Source: Peribacillus frigoritolerans
Lineage (GTDB): Bacteria; Bacillota; Bacilli; Bacillales; DSM-1321
DNA: 64,000 nt
Assembly: GCF_040250305.1 (NCBI RefSeq)
Contig: NZ_CP158190.1
Coordinates: 3,008,001-3,072,000, forward strand
Direction of reading: 5' to 3'
Part shown: positions 1-8,751 of the stretch, piece by piece
Layout of the letters: each line of letters starts with the position of its first letter
Position numbering within the stretch: the first letter of the stretch is position 1
Position numbers and translations under genes: made by a program
Notes under the pieces: generated by a model
Database searches by the model: none
The model's input: the letters and a program-made list of their open reading frames with translations, nothing else
Told to the model about the DNA's origin: nothing

Positions 1-87
1 CCATACAATTATCACAGAACGTAAGTTCTCATTTTTCAAATATCAACACATTAGTTTCTATTTGCCCAGAGTTTGTGAGCCATAGAG

Positions 88-124
88 AAAAAGCGAACGT
101 CCCCATAAGGAAAGTCCGCTTTTT
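88..124 (-). terminator. Terminator of the metallophosphoesterase gene
   Basis: The arms AAAAAGCG (88-95) and CGCTTTTT (117-124) form a hairpin just past the stop codon at 159. Read on the minus strand, the stem ends in a T run. Confidence 0.6.
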
Positions 125-158
125 ACAAATTTCAAAAAAAGTTCACCTGTTCTTCTCA

Positions 159-2423
159 TTAATTTGGTGAAACGATCATTTGGTCATCCAATCTAATATC
201 GTCAATCGACCAAAACCAATTATTTTTCGCATTATGCATTCTCCATTGTAATTTCATAGAAGAAGCATCTTCAGGAACCTTAATCGATTTAACTTCATAC
301 TTATTCAAAACATGTCCATTTTTATTATCCGAAGCAGCTTTATTGTCATAAACGAGAACTTGTTGTTTTTCCCCATTATCAAAGACAGCAGTTACTTCAG
401 CTGTTTGCGTTCCTTCTTGTTTATAGTGGGATGCAAACCCTAGGTATAAATCTTTTGCATCATCAACTTTTACAGAAGGTGAAGTTAAAGTACTATCAAA
501 AAAGCCTTTTGCTGCTGGTGAACCGTTATCATCCCATTCATCAGGATCCGCTACTGCTATAACACCTTTACCAAGTTCAAATTTATTACGCTCCTGGTCT
601 TCTGCTTTTGTCCAAAAGTCCTTTGTTGTGAAGCTCCAACCTTGCCACTCTTCTGTACCAGCTGGCATATTCGAGCTATTTGTAACCGACCAGCCATTAG
701 GAGCTGTATGGCTCCACCCGAGAATGGAACTTGGAATGTTTTCATTCACTGCTGGCTTTAATGCAGACTCTAATTGGTCAAAACTTTCTCCAAGCATCAT
801 GTTGACGAATACATTTATATTCTTGGAGCCAATTATTTGGCCTCCCTCGTAAGCAGTAATCTTGAATTGTGATGAACCCGAAATCTCCTTGCTAGGTGTA
901 GCTTTTATTGGCAACATTTTTTCTTCAGTTCCTGATAGCTCATACTCAAGTTCATTGTGCTCCACACTCCAACCTTCTGGTGCATCAACTTTAATTTTCC
1001 CTTTCACACTTTTACTTCCATAATTTTTCATCTTCACTTGGAGTGCAGTCGATTCACCTTCCGTTACTAAAGCAGGAGAAGCTTGTGCCGAGACCATTTC
1101 CAGGGCTTTTGTCTGACCATCAGCCAGTAACACCCTTTTACTGCTATTGTTAAATGAATCTAGTGCTTGTACCTTAATTTCATAATCAGTACCTGGCTTA
1201 AGTCCAGCAACTGGGAACTCTAAATTCTTTGGCACAGGGTCATAATAGAATTCAGAAAATGCGGTGAAATCTGCGTCCAGCTCCCCTGTTTCCTTGTTTT
1301 TGGCGGTAATGTGATAAGAATGTACGAGTGCGTTATCTTTTGCCTGTGGAAATGTTACATTTAAACTTCTTAGTGTCGATTTTTCTTCTACAATCGAAGC
1401 CTTGTCTTTAACTGCAAAAACCGGTGGTAACTGATCTCGATCGTCTGTATATTTAAATTTATTTTTTTTAGAAGGATTTTTTATTCCCCATGGTTTTCCA
1501 GTCCAATCGTCTTTATGAAAGTCACGTTTTTTAATGACAACTTCATTATTATAAACTTCTACAATCATTCCTTGACTAATATCCCGATATCCTTCTGGAT
1601 GGAACCCTTGAAGTTTGCCTGGCTCCAATTCCAAATAACTAACAGAAGACGTGCCAACTGACGTAAAGTCTTTTTGATGAATCGTTCTAGGGTCTTCAAG
1701 TGGATAATGAGAATGGCCTGAAAATGTAATAACCTGTGGATGTTTCTTTAAAGTATCATATAAAAGTTCTTTATTTTCCTGAGTTCCCCACAAGTCACTT
1801 CCATACACAGTGTCTTTAATGTGTTGATGAAGAAAAACAAAGATTGGTTGGTCCGGATTTTCTTTTTCTGCTGCAGCTAATTTTTCACCTAGCCAGTTAA
1901 TTTGATTAACAGAATATAAACCATGCGTATTACCATTTTCCGGACTTAACGTAATAAAATCATATCCATTTACTTTTTTATGATAGTAAAGAGAATCCAT
2001 TCCTGTTTTCTCGAGAAAACGATCTTGTGCCTTTTCAACGGAAAGTCCATTCCAATAATCATGGTTCCCCATTGTAAACATGGATTGGACATCACCTTGT
2101 TTCTTCTCATTATAAATGGAGAAGAACTTATCGTATTCAGAAGCGTATCCATAGTCCGTTAAATCCCCAACGACAACAAAAGCATCCTGTCTAGGCGCAG
2201 CTTTATTTAATTGATCCATGGCTGTTCTGAACTTGTTCATATCAGCTGTTGATCCATCATCAATATGTACATCACTGATTACTGGAAAAACGAGCTCTGG
2301 TTTACGTTTATTATCTGAATTTGAAGATTCCGAGAATGCTTGTACACTTGATAAAGATGTTGTTAATCCTACCGTTACAACTGTCAGCATCGCTGCAAAT
2401 TTATATTTCCCTTTCAAAATCAA
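159..2423 (-). CDS. Secreted calcineurin-like metallophosphoesterase with Ig-like C-terminal domains
   Basis: Predicted exported phosphoesterase of 754 residues. Residues 1-30 form a signal peptide (basic LKGKYK, hydrophobic core, SVQA/F cleavage region). Residues 44-270 carry the two-metal calcineurin signature: DVH at 51-53, GDLTD at 86-90, GNHD at 119-122, LHQH at 198-201 and GHSH at 236-239. A fibronectin type III-like domain follows (about 340-440), then a NEW3/CARDB-like segment (about 450-540) and a C-terminal beta-sandwich (about 560-750). No LPXTG or transmembrane anchor is visible, so it is probably released or loosely held at the wall. The gene is monocistronic with its own terminator. 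The substrate cannot be told from sequence; phosphate scavenging from phosphodiesters or nucleotides is a family-based guess. Confidence 0.88.
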   Translation of the reverse strand: MILKGKYKFAAMLTVVTVGLTTSLSSVQAFSESSNSDNKRKPELVFPVISDVHIDDGSTADMNKFRTAMDQLNKAAPRQDAFVVVGDLTDYGYASEYDKFFSIYNEKKQGDVQSMFTMGNHDYWNGLSVEKAQDRFLEKTGMDSLYYHKKVNGYDFITLSPENGNTHGLYSVNQINWLGEKLAAAEKENPDQPIFVFLHQHIKDTVYGSDLWGTQENKELLYDTLKKHPQVITFSGHSHYPLEDPRTIHQKDFTSVGTSSVSYLELEPGKLQGFHPEGYRDISQGMIVEVYNNEVVIKKRDFHKDDWTGKPWGIKNPSKKNKFKYTDDRDQLPPVFAVKDKASIVEEKSTLRSLNVTFPQAKDNALVHSYHITAKNKETGELDADFTAFSEFYYDPVPKNLEFPVAGLKPGTDYEIKVQALDSFNNSSKRVLLADGQTKALEMVSAQASPALVTEGESTALQVKMKNYGSKSVKGKIKVDAPEGWSVEHNELEYELSGTEEKMLPIKATPSKEISGSSQFKITAYEGGQIIGSKNINVFVNMMLGESFDQLESALKPAVNENIPSSILGWSHTAPNGWSVTNSSNMPAGTEEWQGWSFTTKDFWTKAEDQERNKFELGKGVIAVADPDEWDDNGSPAAKGFFDSTLTSPSVKVDDAKDLYLGFASHYKQEGTQTAEVTAVFDNGEKQQVLVYDNKAASDNKNGHVLNKYEVKSIKVPEDASSMKLQWRMHNAKNNWFWSIDDIRLDDQMIVSPN

Positions 2424-2792
2424 TACCTCCTATTTATCGTTTAGCTAATTATGTATTTTTTTAACAGATCGACAAATATCCTCCTTGTTTATAAATTTTT
2501 ATGGTGTTTACCAATTAAAATAGTAACTTTACATTATTAATAAAATATAAGACCAATGTAATTTATATATTAATAAATCCAAAAAAACTATGGCCAGTAT
2601 TCGTTCCATTCACTTTTGTCTCGTTTTTGGTATTGATTTTCCTTTTCTTAATGGGAATGGGGTACTATCCCTTAACTACGTAGATACCCGTAAAATGGTA
2701 ATATTTATACAGATGGTAAATGATTCCATAGTACATAGAAATACCAATTTTCATATGGTAAAGTCTAGAAGAAGGAAAGGAGAGAGGTTATT
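2424..2792. other. Divergent intergenic region
   Basis: This 369-base AT-rich spacer separates two outward-reading genes for secreted proteins. It must hold both promoters. A strong ribosome binding site (AGGAG, 2778-2782) serves the plus-strand gene. The open frame at 2590-2796 has no coding character. I see no other structure. Confidence 0.4.
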
Positions 2793-3278
2793 ATAAAAAA
2801 ATTATTAAATATTGTGATGGTAATGACTCTTGTCTTTGGAGTGTTTTTTGCGATTGCACCGATCAATAAAGCATTTGCCTTGTCCTACGATAATACAAAC
2901 CCTTATTCGACAGGTTGTGCTTCTAAAAGCCCAATCACCTATGAAACAGAATATATCTATAAAAACGGTGTGAAAATTGGATATGTGCAACTAAAAGGAA
3001 GTGCGTATTGTCATACGGCGTGGGGTTACTTAAAGTTTTATTCATCTGCTCCTTACGATTATTATGCAAATGTTTGGGTTGACAGTTTTAATGGCACGAC
3101 TAAGAGAGCATTTACAAGTTGTGCTAGTTCCGGTGGAAACGGATGGATAATGAAAGGGCAGACATCATGTTATACTGCACAATTATGGAATTTAGATCCG
3201 TATAATGCTTTGGCCAAAGCAGGTATTTATTCTTCAAGCGGGGCTCTCATTATTTCTGCGAACACCGGTCGTTATTAA
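2793..3278 (+). CDS. Small secreted DUF2690/YjfA-like protein, probable ATA start
   Basis: The best reading is a 161-residue exported protein starting at a non-canonical ATA at 2793. From there it reads I/M-K-K-L-L-N-I-V, a normal Bacillus signal peptide ending near KAFA. AGGAG at 2778-2782 lies 10 bases upstream. The first conventional starts, GTG 2814 and ATG 2817, would drop the basic N-region and sit about 30 bases from that site. The mature part begins SYDNTNPYSTGCA and keeps five more Cys (in AYCHTAW, TSCASSGG, TSCYTAQ and nearby), which resembles the small secreted YjfA/DUF2690 family. Molecular function is unknown. The ATA may be a real weak start, a point mutation of ATG, or a sequencing error. 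Confidence 0.7.
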   Translation: MKKLLNIVMVMTLVFGVFFAIAPINKAFALSYDNTNPYSTGCASKSPITYETEYIYKNGVKIGYVQLKGSAYCHTAWGYLKFYSSAPYDYYANVWVDSFNGTTKRAFTSCASSGGNGWIMKGQTSCYTAQLWNLDPYNALAKAGIYSSSGALIISANTGRY

Positions 3279-3765
3279 TGAGATACTAATGAAAACTTCC
3301 TGTTAACGACGGTTGAATTGCATTTTTGCCATCTTTCCCATTTTGCCTACTATGCACAATCCATTTCGCAGTTCAATGCGTGATCAATTTTCTTTGTTAA
3401 CACCCCCACGAATCTTAATGGCTTTTTTCATTTCATCTCATGGATTTGGAACGAGATACGTATGCTGTTTATATGTATCTCGTTCCAATCCTGAATCAAT
3501 GGTATCCTACTGACAATTGAAGCGATCGTTTTCTTGCTTCCTACGTCACGGATTTTCATATCTTGCTGTCCTCCCCCACCTTGATACCTTCTATAAGATA
3601 TATCTATTGTCAAAACTGACTATAAAAGGTTGAAATCTTTCACACAGTTTGTTTTATAAATCTATAAATGTTGAGATTACATAATACTAAAAAAGAATCC
3701 AGCCCTATACCGTATCCATTTCCATTGATAATCCATGTATTCTAAAAATTATTTCTAAATTGGCC
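3279..3765. other. Intergenic region with an inverted repeat and a possible small ORF
   Basis: No confident gene is present. A perfect 14-base inverted repeat (TTGGAACGAGATAC, 3446-3459, and its complement, 3475-3488, 15-base loop) sits in the middle with no T run on either side. It lies inside a minus-strand 43-codon frame (3428-3559) preceded by GGAGGA nine bases from its ATG. The rest is AT-rich and unremarkable up to the dapA promoter. Confidence 0.4.
3428..3559 (-). CDS. Candidate 43-residue peptide (doubtful)
   Basis: The frame starts with ATG at 3559 after a GGGGGAGGA ribosome binding site nine bases away, and encodes a basic peptide beginning MKIRDVGSKK. I recognise no family. The 14-base inverted repeat at 3446-3488 falls within the frame near its 3' end. 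The good Shine-Dalgarno sequence is the only support. It could equally be a remnant or a chance frame. Confidence 0.2.
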   Translation of the reverse strand: MKIRDVGSKKTIASIVSRIPLIQDWNEIHINSIRISFQIHEMK

Positions 3766-3794
3766 TTGCAATAGAAAGGATTCCTTGTTATATT
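3766..3794 (+). promoter_or_regulatory. SigA-type promoter of the dapA riboswitch transcript
   Basis: TTGCAA (3766-3771) and TATATT (3789-3794) are separated by 17 bases. They lie about 40 bases before the lysine riboswitch aptamer, which fits a start point just upstream of it. Confidence 0.5.
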
Positions 3795-3832
3795 ACAGTC
3801 AATTAAATATTTTCTTACTTCATACTTTTTGA

Positions 3833-4075
3833 AGTGAGGATAGAGGAGCAAAGACCATTAGTACACATTTTGAGGAGAATGAGATCCTATGACTATTGTG
3901 GAAAGGGGAATTTGCCGAAGCGGAAAGAATCTCATGTTCTTGAAGCTGGTTCTGCTATTGAATAAATACAGGACTGTCATATAGGAAACTATATGGAGGG
4001 CTATCTTATGCGCGGAAACATTTTTTGGTAAATATTGTTTCTACTGCAGCAGCGAATCCTCGTTGTTGCTTTTTT
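3833..4075 (+). ncRNA. Lysine riboswitch (L box) with terminator platform
   Basis: The aptamer (about 3833-4009) has the conserved L-box blocks in order: GATAGAGG at 3840-3847, TTAGTA near 3859, GGAGAATGAGATCCTA, GAAAGGGGAATTTGCCGAAGC at 3901-3921, ATTGAATAAATACAGGACTGTCA, and GGAGGGCTATCTTA pairing back to GATAG. The expression platform has a terminator hairpin with arms 4046-4054 and 4061-4069 and T6 at 4070-4075. Lysine binding should favour termination and so repress dapA. The blocks match the B. subtilis lysC leader closely. Confidence 0.93.
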
Positions 4076-4146
4076 GCGTTTACTCCTGAATGGCCCTAAC
4101 CACCTCTGAATATTTTTTAAAAAATTATACAAAAGGGTGTGAAGTT

Positions 4147-5043
4147 ATGAATTTTGGCCAAGTTTTAACCGCAATGGTTACCCCGTTTAATCATAATGAT
4201 GAGGTTGATTTTAATGCTACGAGAACTTTAGTGAATTATTTAATTGCTAATGGTTCTGATGGATTAGTAATAGCTGGTACAACTGGAGAGTCCCCTACAT
4301 TAACTCAAGAAGAGAAAGTAGAATTATTCAAATTTGTTGTAGAAGTTGTTGATGGAAGAGTTCCAGTCATAGCTGGAACTGGCTCAAATAATACGAAAGC
4401 TTCTATCAGCTTGACAAAGCATGCAGAGGAAGCAGGAGTCGACGGAATCATGCTCGTTACCCCATACTATAACAAGCCGTCTCAAGAAGGATTATTTCAG
4501 CACTTTAGCGCTATTGCCCAATCAACATCTTTACCGGTAATGCTTTATAATATTCCAGGACGAAGTGTTGTAAACATGTCAGTAGAGACGATTGTTAACC
4601 TCTCGAAAATCAACAATATCGTGGCAGTAAAAGAGGCTAGTGGTGACTTAGATGCCATGGCACAAATCATTAGCAAAACAACTAGTGATTTTACATTGTA
4701 CAGCGGCGATGATGGGTTAACATTACCGGTTTTAGCCATCGGTGGAACAGGTATTATTTCGGTTTCTTCACACATAATTGGTAATGAAATGCAAGAAATG
4801 ATCAATAGCTTTAAAAATGGTGATGTCCAAGGTGCTGCTTCTACGCATCGTAAACTTCTTCCAATCATGAAAGCATTATTTGCTGCACCAAGCCCGGCAC
4901 CAGTAAAATCAGCATTAAATATGCGGGGGTTAAATGTTGGAGGTGTCCGCTTACCGATGGTCCCTTTAAACGATGAAGAAAAAAGAGCACTGCAAATAGC
5001 TTTACAACCTAGTAATGAAGAAGCTGTTTTGTTAAATAAATAA
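4147..5043 (+). CDS. dapA: 4-hydroxy-tetrahydrodipicolinate synthase
   Basis: DapA condenses pyruvate with aspartate semialdehyde, the first step committed to lysine, diaminopimelate and, in spores, dipicolinate. The 298-residue protein starts at ATG 4147, 6 bases after AAAGGGTGTG; an upstream in-frame extension from 4090 lies in the leader and is not used. Family marks are GTTGES (44-49), the YYNKPSQ block near 107-113, YNIPGRS (134-140) and the Schiff-base lysine in VKEASGD (K162). It stands alone behind a lysine riboswitch and ahead of a strong terminator, away from other lysine genes, so it is an independently lysine-controlled copy. A paralogue in the usual dapG-dapA operon may exist elsewhere in the genome. 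Confidence 0.95.
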   Translation: MNFGQVLTAMVTPFNHNDEVDFNATRTLVNYLIANGSDGLVIAGTTGESPTLTQEEKVELFKFVVEVVDGRVPVIAGTGSNNTKASISLTKHAEEAGVDGIMLVTPYYNKPSQEGLFQHFSAIAQSTSLPVMLYNIPGRSVVNMSVETIVNLSKINNIVAVKEASGDLDAMAQIISKTTSDFTLYSGDDGLTLPVLAIGGTGIISVSSHIIGNEMQEMINSFKNGDVQGAASTHRKLLPIMKALFAAPSPAPVKSALNMRGLNVGGVRLPMVPLNDEEKRALQIALQPSNEEAVLLNK

Positions 5044-5121
5044 ATAAAGATAATGATTCTTTCAGCTATACTTTAATACCGATTTTCTAATTAAAGACCA
5101 TAATAAACGGGATAAAATTTT

Positions 5122-5159
5122 AAAAAGCAGTGCAACTCATAAAGAGTGCACTGCTTTTT
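5122..5159 (+). terminator. dapA terminator
   Basis: A 13-base perfect stem (AAAAAGCAGTGCA, 5122-5134, with 5147-5159) ends in T5, 79 bases after the dapA stop. Confidence 0.88.
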
Positions 5160-5235
5160 AATCGATGCAAGGCTCATTGCTTAAACTAGTTGAGCAGAAT
5201 GGATTTATATTTACTAATATAAATTGATAATGAAT

Positions 5236-5275
5236 AAATAGCCTATGTTTCTCTTTAGAAAGGCTATTTTTTTCT
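5236..5275 (+). terminator. Second terminator-like hairpin after dapA
   Basis: AAATAGCCT (5236-5244) pairs with AGGCTATTT (5261-5269), followed by T7 on the plus strand. It separates dapA from the convergent lrp-like gene. Confidence 0.7.
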
Positions 5276-5452
5276 CCAAACCCTTTTATTTCATGGCCTG
5301 ATGTTGCTGTTCTTCATTTTGATCCTTGCTGCAGACTTTATGTTTCCAAATTTAAGGACTTCATTTTTTTATTCTTTCTTCTACTTCTCTCTTTCTCTTG
5401 TTCTATCAAAAACGTTCGATAATGTGTACTTTTACGAACGGGACTTTTCTTC

Positions 5453-5923
5453 CTATATGGGTAAAACTGTTGAATATTTAATTTCTCTGAGAGCTAGGCT
5501 AGTTTGAATTTTTGTTATACCTAGTTTATTTAACTTTCTAATAAATATTTCTAATTCCTTCCGATCTTTGTTAGCCACTTTTAGAAGATAATCATACTCA
5601 CCTGTTAAACAATGACACTCTAATACTTCCGACATAGAAGCTAACGCCTTTTCCAAAACTTCCAGTTCTTCAGCTTGATGTATATTCGTACTAATAAAAA
5701 TGAAACATAATAAATCAAAACCTAGCTTCTCCTGGTTTAAAATTGCTACTTGTGCATTAATAAACCCTTCATTTTCCAAACGTTTTATCCTTGAATGTAT
5801 AGCTGGTGGAGATAATTTGACACGCTTTGCAAGCTCAGTATTGCTTAACTGTGCATCCTTTTGCAGTAAATCTAAAATTTGAATATCAACATTATCTAGA
5901 ACCTTGCTTACGATAGATTCCAC
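5453..5923 (-). CDS. Lrp/AsnC-family transcriptional regulator
   Basis: This 156-residue protein has the Lrp/AsnC layout. An N-terminal winged helix-turn-helix (about 8-66) includes LDNVDIQILDLLQKDAQLS, LAKRVKLSPPAIHSRIKRLE and the GFI wing. A RAM/AsnC ligand-binding domain (about 67-150) includes the ECHCLTGEYDYLLKV strand. It starts at GTG 5923 after GGAGTGA. It is transcribed away from a DMT-family exporter gene across a 250-base spacer. That arrangement is common for amino-acid-responsive regulators controlling an export permease, so the exporter is its likely target. The effector amino acid is not evident. Confidence 0.88.
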   Translation of the reverse strand: MESIVSKVLDNVDIQILDLLQKDAQLSNTELAKRVKLSPPAIHSRIKRLENEGFINAQVAILNQEKLGFDLLCFIFISTNIHQAEELEVLEKALASMSEVLECHCLTGEYDYLLKVANKDRKELEIFIRKLNKLGITKIQTSLALREIKYSTVLPI

Positions 5924-6176
5924 TTATAGTCACTCCTTTTACAAATGTTCCAAAAACGGTATCATCTAAAAGCCAAAACTTAATTTAATTCTGTATATCA
6001 GCAATATTTTTTAATATTATTTTAAGTTTCTTCTATTATACAAAATAACATATTAACTAACGAACTAAAATGTTAAAATTATTAGTAATTAATTATGAAA
6101 ATTGAAATGTCATTGTGCACAATGGCTTCGATCTTTTTTCACTTAAACTGTGAAAGATGAAAAGGAGCAAAAAGAT

Positions 6177-7091
6177 ATGAAATATTATTATTTTTCGTTA
6201 TTACTTTTAACAAGTTTATTATGGGGTGGAAACTTTGTCGTAGGTAAATCGCTTGTCGGTCATGCTTCTCCGATGACGTTGACAAGTTTAAGGTGGATCA
6301 TTGCTATTAGTTGTCTTTGGCCAATTGTATGGTGGAAAGAAAAAAAGATATTTCCTCCTCGAAGTGCAATCCTTCCTTTATTTTTGATGGGAATTACAGG
6401 TGTGGTTCTATTTAACCTATTACAATTTGTAGCATTGGAGAAAACATCCGCGACTAATGTTGGATTAATATCAACATTAAACATGATTTCAATTGCTGTT
6501 TTTTCATTTTTCTTTTTAAAAGAAAGAATTAATATTCTACAAATGTTTTCTATGTTATTTTCGCTTATTGGCGTAATACTTGTACTTTCAAAAGGAAATA
6601 TTGATCTTTTCCTTTCATTACGATTTAATACAGGTGATTTATATATGATGGCTGCTGTATGCGTTTGGGGAATATATTCCGTTTGTAGCAAATGGGCAAT
6701 GATAACAACAACACCCATGATGTCTACATTATATTCTGGTATATTTGGACTTATAGTTCTTCTTCCGTTTAATTTTTCTAATTTTACAGTTTCTAATATA
6801 AATACTTCTTTCATACAATCTATTTTATATACAGGCGTTATCTCAACTGTAGCATGTATGGTACTTTGGAACATTGGTGTACAAAAATTAGGTACAACAA
6901 CATCAGGTATTTTCTTGAATTTCAATCCTATTTTTACTGCAATTTTAGCCTTCCTATTATTAGGTGAAAAAATGACGTGGGTACAAGGAATTGGTAGTGG
7001 TATCGTGATTATAGGTTGTTATTTGTTCTCTTATTTTAAAGCGAAGGTGATTTTCAAAAAGAATTCTAGACAATCGCAGATTCAAGGATGA
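6177..7091 (+). CDS. EamA/DMT-superfamily permease, probable metabolite exporter
   Basis: This is a 304-residue integral membrane protein with about ten hydrophobic helices in two EamA repeats (about 5-140 and 155-290). It starts at ATG 6177, ten bases after AAAGGAG; a GTG at 6150 would add nine charged residues with no ribosome site. Typical marks are LLTSLLWGGNFVVGK in helix 1, LEKTSATNVGLI at the end of repeat 1 and LGEKMTWVQGIGSGIVIIG in helix 9. Divergent pairing with an Lrp/AsnC regulator suggests amino acid or related metabolite efflux, but substrate cannot be read from sequence. Confidence 0.88.
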   Translation: MKYYYFSLLLLTSLLWGGNFVVGKSLVGHASPMTLTSLRWIIAISCLWPIVWWKEKKIFPPRSAILPLFLMGITGVVLFNLLQFVALEKTSATNVGLISTLNMISIAVFSFFFLKERINILQMFSMLFSLIGVILVLSKGNIDLFLSLRFNTGDLYMMAAVCVWGIYSVCSKWAMITTTPMMSTLYSGIFGLIVLLPFNFSNFTVSNINTSFIQSILYTGVISTVACMVLWNIGVQKLGTTTSGIFLNFNPIFTAILAFLLLGEKMTWVQGIGSGIVIIGCYLFSYFKAKVIFKKNSRQSQIQG

Positions 7092-8007
7092 TTTTTTTAA
7101 AAGTCTAAAAACGTAATATCTCTCGTGATTAATTTTCTATATATACAAACAAGCCTGATCCAAGGTGGATACAGGCTCATTTGTTCAAAAACTTTCCCGA
7201 TAAGGAATTAATAAAAAAGTGCTTATTTTAACATCTTACATGCTTGCGTTTAAATCCAATCCTTCCTGTATCGACTTCTTTTTGAATACTTTCGTAAGCA
7301 TTTAGAAAACTGCTTTTTTTCTTGTCCAATTTGACTATTCCTATTGCCTTTGCGGTCTCGACTGCCTTTTCATGGAGCGGCAAATATAAAATCCCCATTC
7401 ATAGCGGATTTCGTTCGTTCTGGCGAATCGTGAATTTTATTTTTCACAAGGTCAAGCATATTGGAAATTTTGCTTTCTGAAAATTCATCGTCTAGTCGAT
7501 TCCCTAAAAGCACCGTCTAGCTGAAGAGCTTTATTCCTCGGGGACCTACGATGCTATGTCCTATGAAGGCATTATTCGGATTATGATCGTTGGATGGATG
7601 CTGCGTATTTTTATCTGTCCGATTTAGTAGACGCTGTAACTTTATCAGAGTTAGATATTGCACAAGAAGTTGCTGATAAATGGAATTATTATTTTGCACT
7701 TCCTTCTTTTTGAAATTTTCCGCTGTGAGTGATGGCGAATATTTTACAAACTGATTTGATAAGAATCTCCTTTTTCTGGATCAGACATAACATTCACCTT
7801 TTTTACTGGGATTTCATCACTGCCCATCAAGCTTTATCAAATCATTATCATATGCTATTTTTTATGTAAATGTGATGGTAAGTAAGTTTTTAATTCTATT
7901 AGTAAGGAAAAGCCGCTCCTCCCCGCTTTTTGTAGTAAAGCAGTTATCAAATTAGTGAGGAGCTATAATACAGTCACAAATTAAGCGTTTGTTAATATAT
8001 TAATTTT
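7092..8007. other. Decayed intergenic region
   Basis: This 916-base stretch has no intact gene. It holds a degraded DNA alkylation repair pseudogene on the minus strand (7228-7513). It also holds a plus-strand coding-like remnant (7582-7713, reading YDRWMDAAYFYLSD and ending FALPSF before a stop) that continues upstream in another frame. I do not recognise the second remnant. The remainder is AT-rich filler. Confidence 0.6.
7228..7513 (-). pseudogene. DNA alkylation repair enzyme remnant (AlkD/YhaZ-like C-terminus)
   Basis: Two frames of the minus strand together spell the C-terminal end of a HEAT-repeat DNA alkylation repair protein. The first part reads LLGNRLDDEFSESK and then SPERTKSAMNG, with an in-frame TAG just upstream of GTG 7513. 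After a frameshift within about 7385-7400, the second part reads PLHEKAVETAKAIGI and ends GRIGFKRKHVRC before the stop at 7228. KSAMNG, AVETAKAIG and GRIG-KRK are family-typical. About two thirds of the gene, including the N-terminus, is missing. No functional product is expected. Confidence 0.75.
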
Positions 8008-8568
8008 TCAAAACCAGTGCTTTGGATATTGTCTAGTTTGAAATAAGTTATTATAAATCATCGATATAAAAACTAATAATAAGGTACCTATTACAATTGA
8101 AATCAGGAATCCCCAACCAGCTTGGGAATTAATAGAAACAAGGGCACTTGCCGCTGCGGGGGGGTGAACAGTTTTGGTGAAAGTCATTATAATCAATACT
8201 ATAGCCAATGTTAGACCGATAATGAGCAGGCTTTTACCAAAGATGCTCCAAATGATAAGAGCAGATGTAGTAGAGATAATATGTCCTCCAATAACATTAC
8301 GTGGTTGAGACAAGAGACTTTTATGCGCACCAAAAACAATAACACAGCTCGCCCCAAGAGGAGCCAATGCCATAGGATATCCTAAATGGACAGATATGAA
8401 ACTAATAATGATAATAGCAATGAGCCCACCTATAGCTGAAACAAAGGAATCCATATAATCAATTCTGTCTTTTTCTCTAGCTTCACCCTTCATTTTCTTA
8501 AAATATGCTGTTAAACCTAAATTTTGTTGATCGCTCCAACTTTTTTCAAGACTTTTTTCGAATTCCAT
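8008..8568 (-). CDS. HPP-family integral membrane protein
   Basis: This 186-residue protein has a charged N-terminus of about 40 residues followed by four to five hydrophobic segments. It carries the family motif TKTVHPPAAASAL (HPP followed by small residues) and the LGYPMALAPLGASCVIVFG block. HPP proteins are small inner-membrane proteins. Some plastid and cyanobacterial members are reported as nitrite transporters, but the bacillar function is unsettled. The gene is apparently monocistronic, with the decayed region downstream. Confidence 0.85.
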   Translation of the reverse strand: MEFEKSLEKSWSDQQNLGLTAYFKKMKGEAREKDRIDYMDSFVSAIGGLIAIIIISFISVHLGYPMALAPLGASCVIVFGAHKSLLSQPRNVIGGHIISTTSALIIWSIFGKSLLIIGLTLAIVLIIMTFTKTVHPPAAASALVSINSQAGWGFLISIVIGTLLLVFISMIYNNLFQTRQYPKHWF

Positions 8569-8751
8569 AGTTTATGTTTTCCTCGCGTTTTCTAAGTAAG
8601 TCGACAGGGTTTTTATATATTGTTATCTTACAGGAAAACAATGAATTTTAAAATATATATCTGAATTTTCATTTTTTGTTTCCCATAAAACAGTTAACAA
8701 TTTCCCTTATGTCTGTGTGCATGGCGCGAGTGTTCCTAGTACTTTGTTAAT

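Noticed and set aside
2590..2796. Plus-strand frame before the YjfA-like gene
   Set aside because: No ribosome site, no family resemblance, lies in a divergent promoter region.
3313..3513. Plus-strand 66-codon frame
   Set aside because: Poor codon use and no start signals; opposite a slightly better small frame that is itself doubtful.
5301..5507. Plus-strand hydrophobic frame ending in the lrp-like gene
   Set aside because: It overlaps the 3' end of a clear gene and has no ribosome site.
6260..6925. 221-codon minus-strand frame
   Set aside because: Shadow of the DMT permease gene; no coding logic.
7149..7175. Terminator after the DMT permease
   Set aside because: AGCCTG/CAGGCT pairs but with an interrupted stem and no T run; too weak to list.
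7517..7699. Minus-strand 60-codon frame
   Set aside because: Lies in the decayed region opposite a better coding relic.
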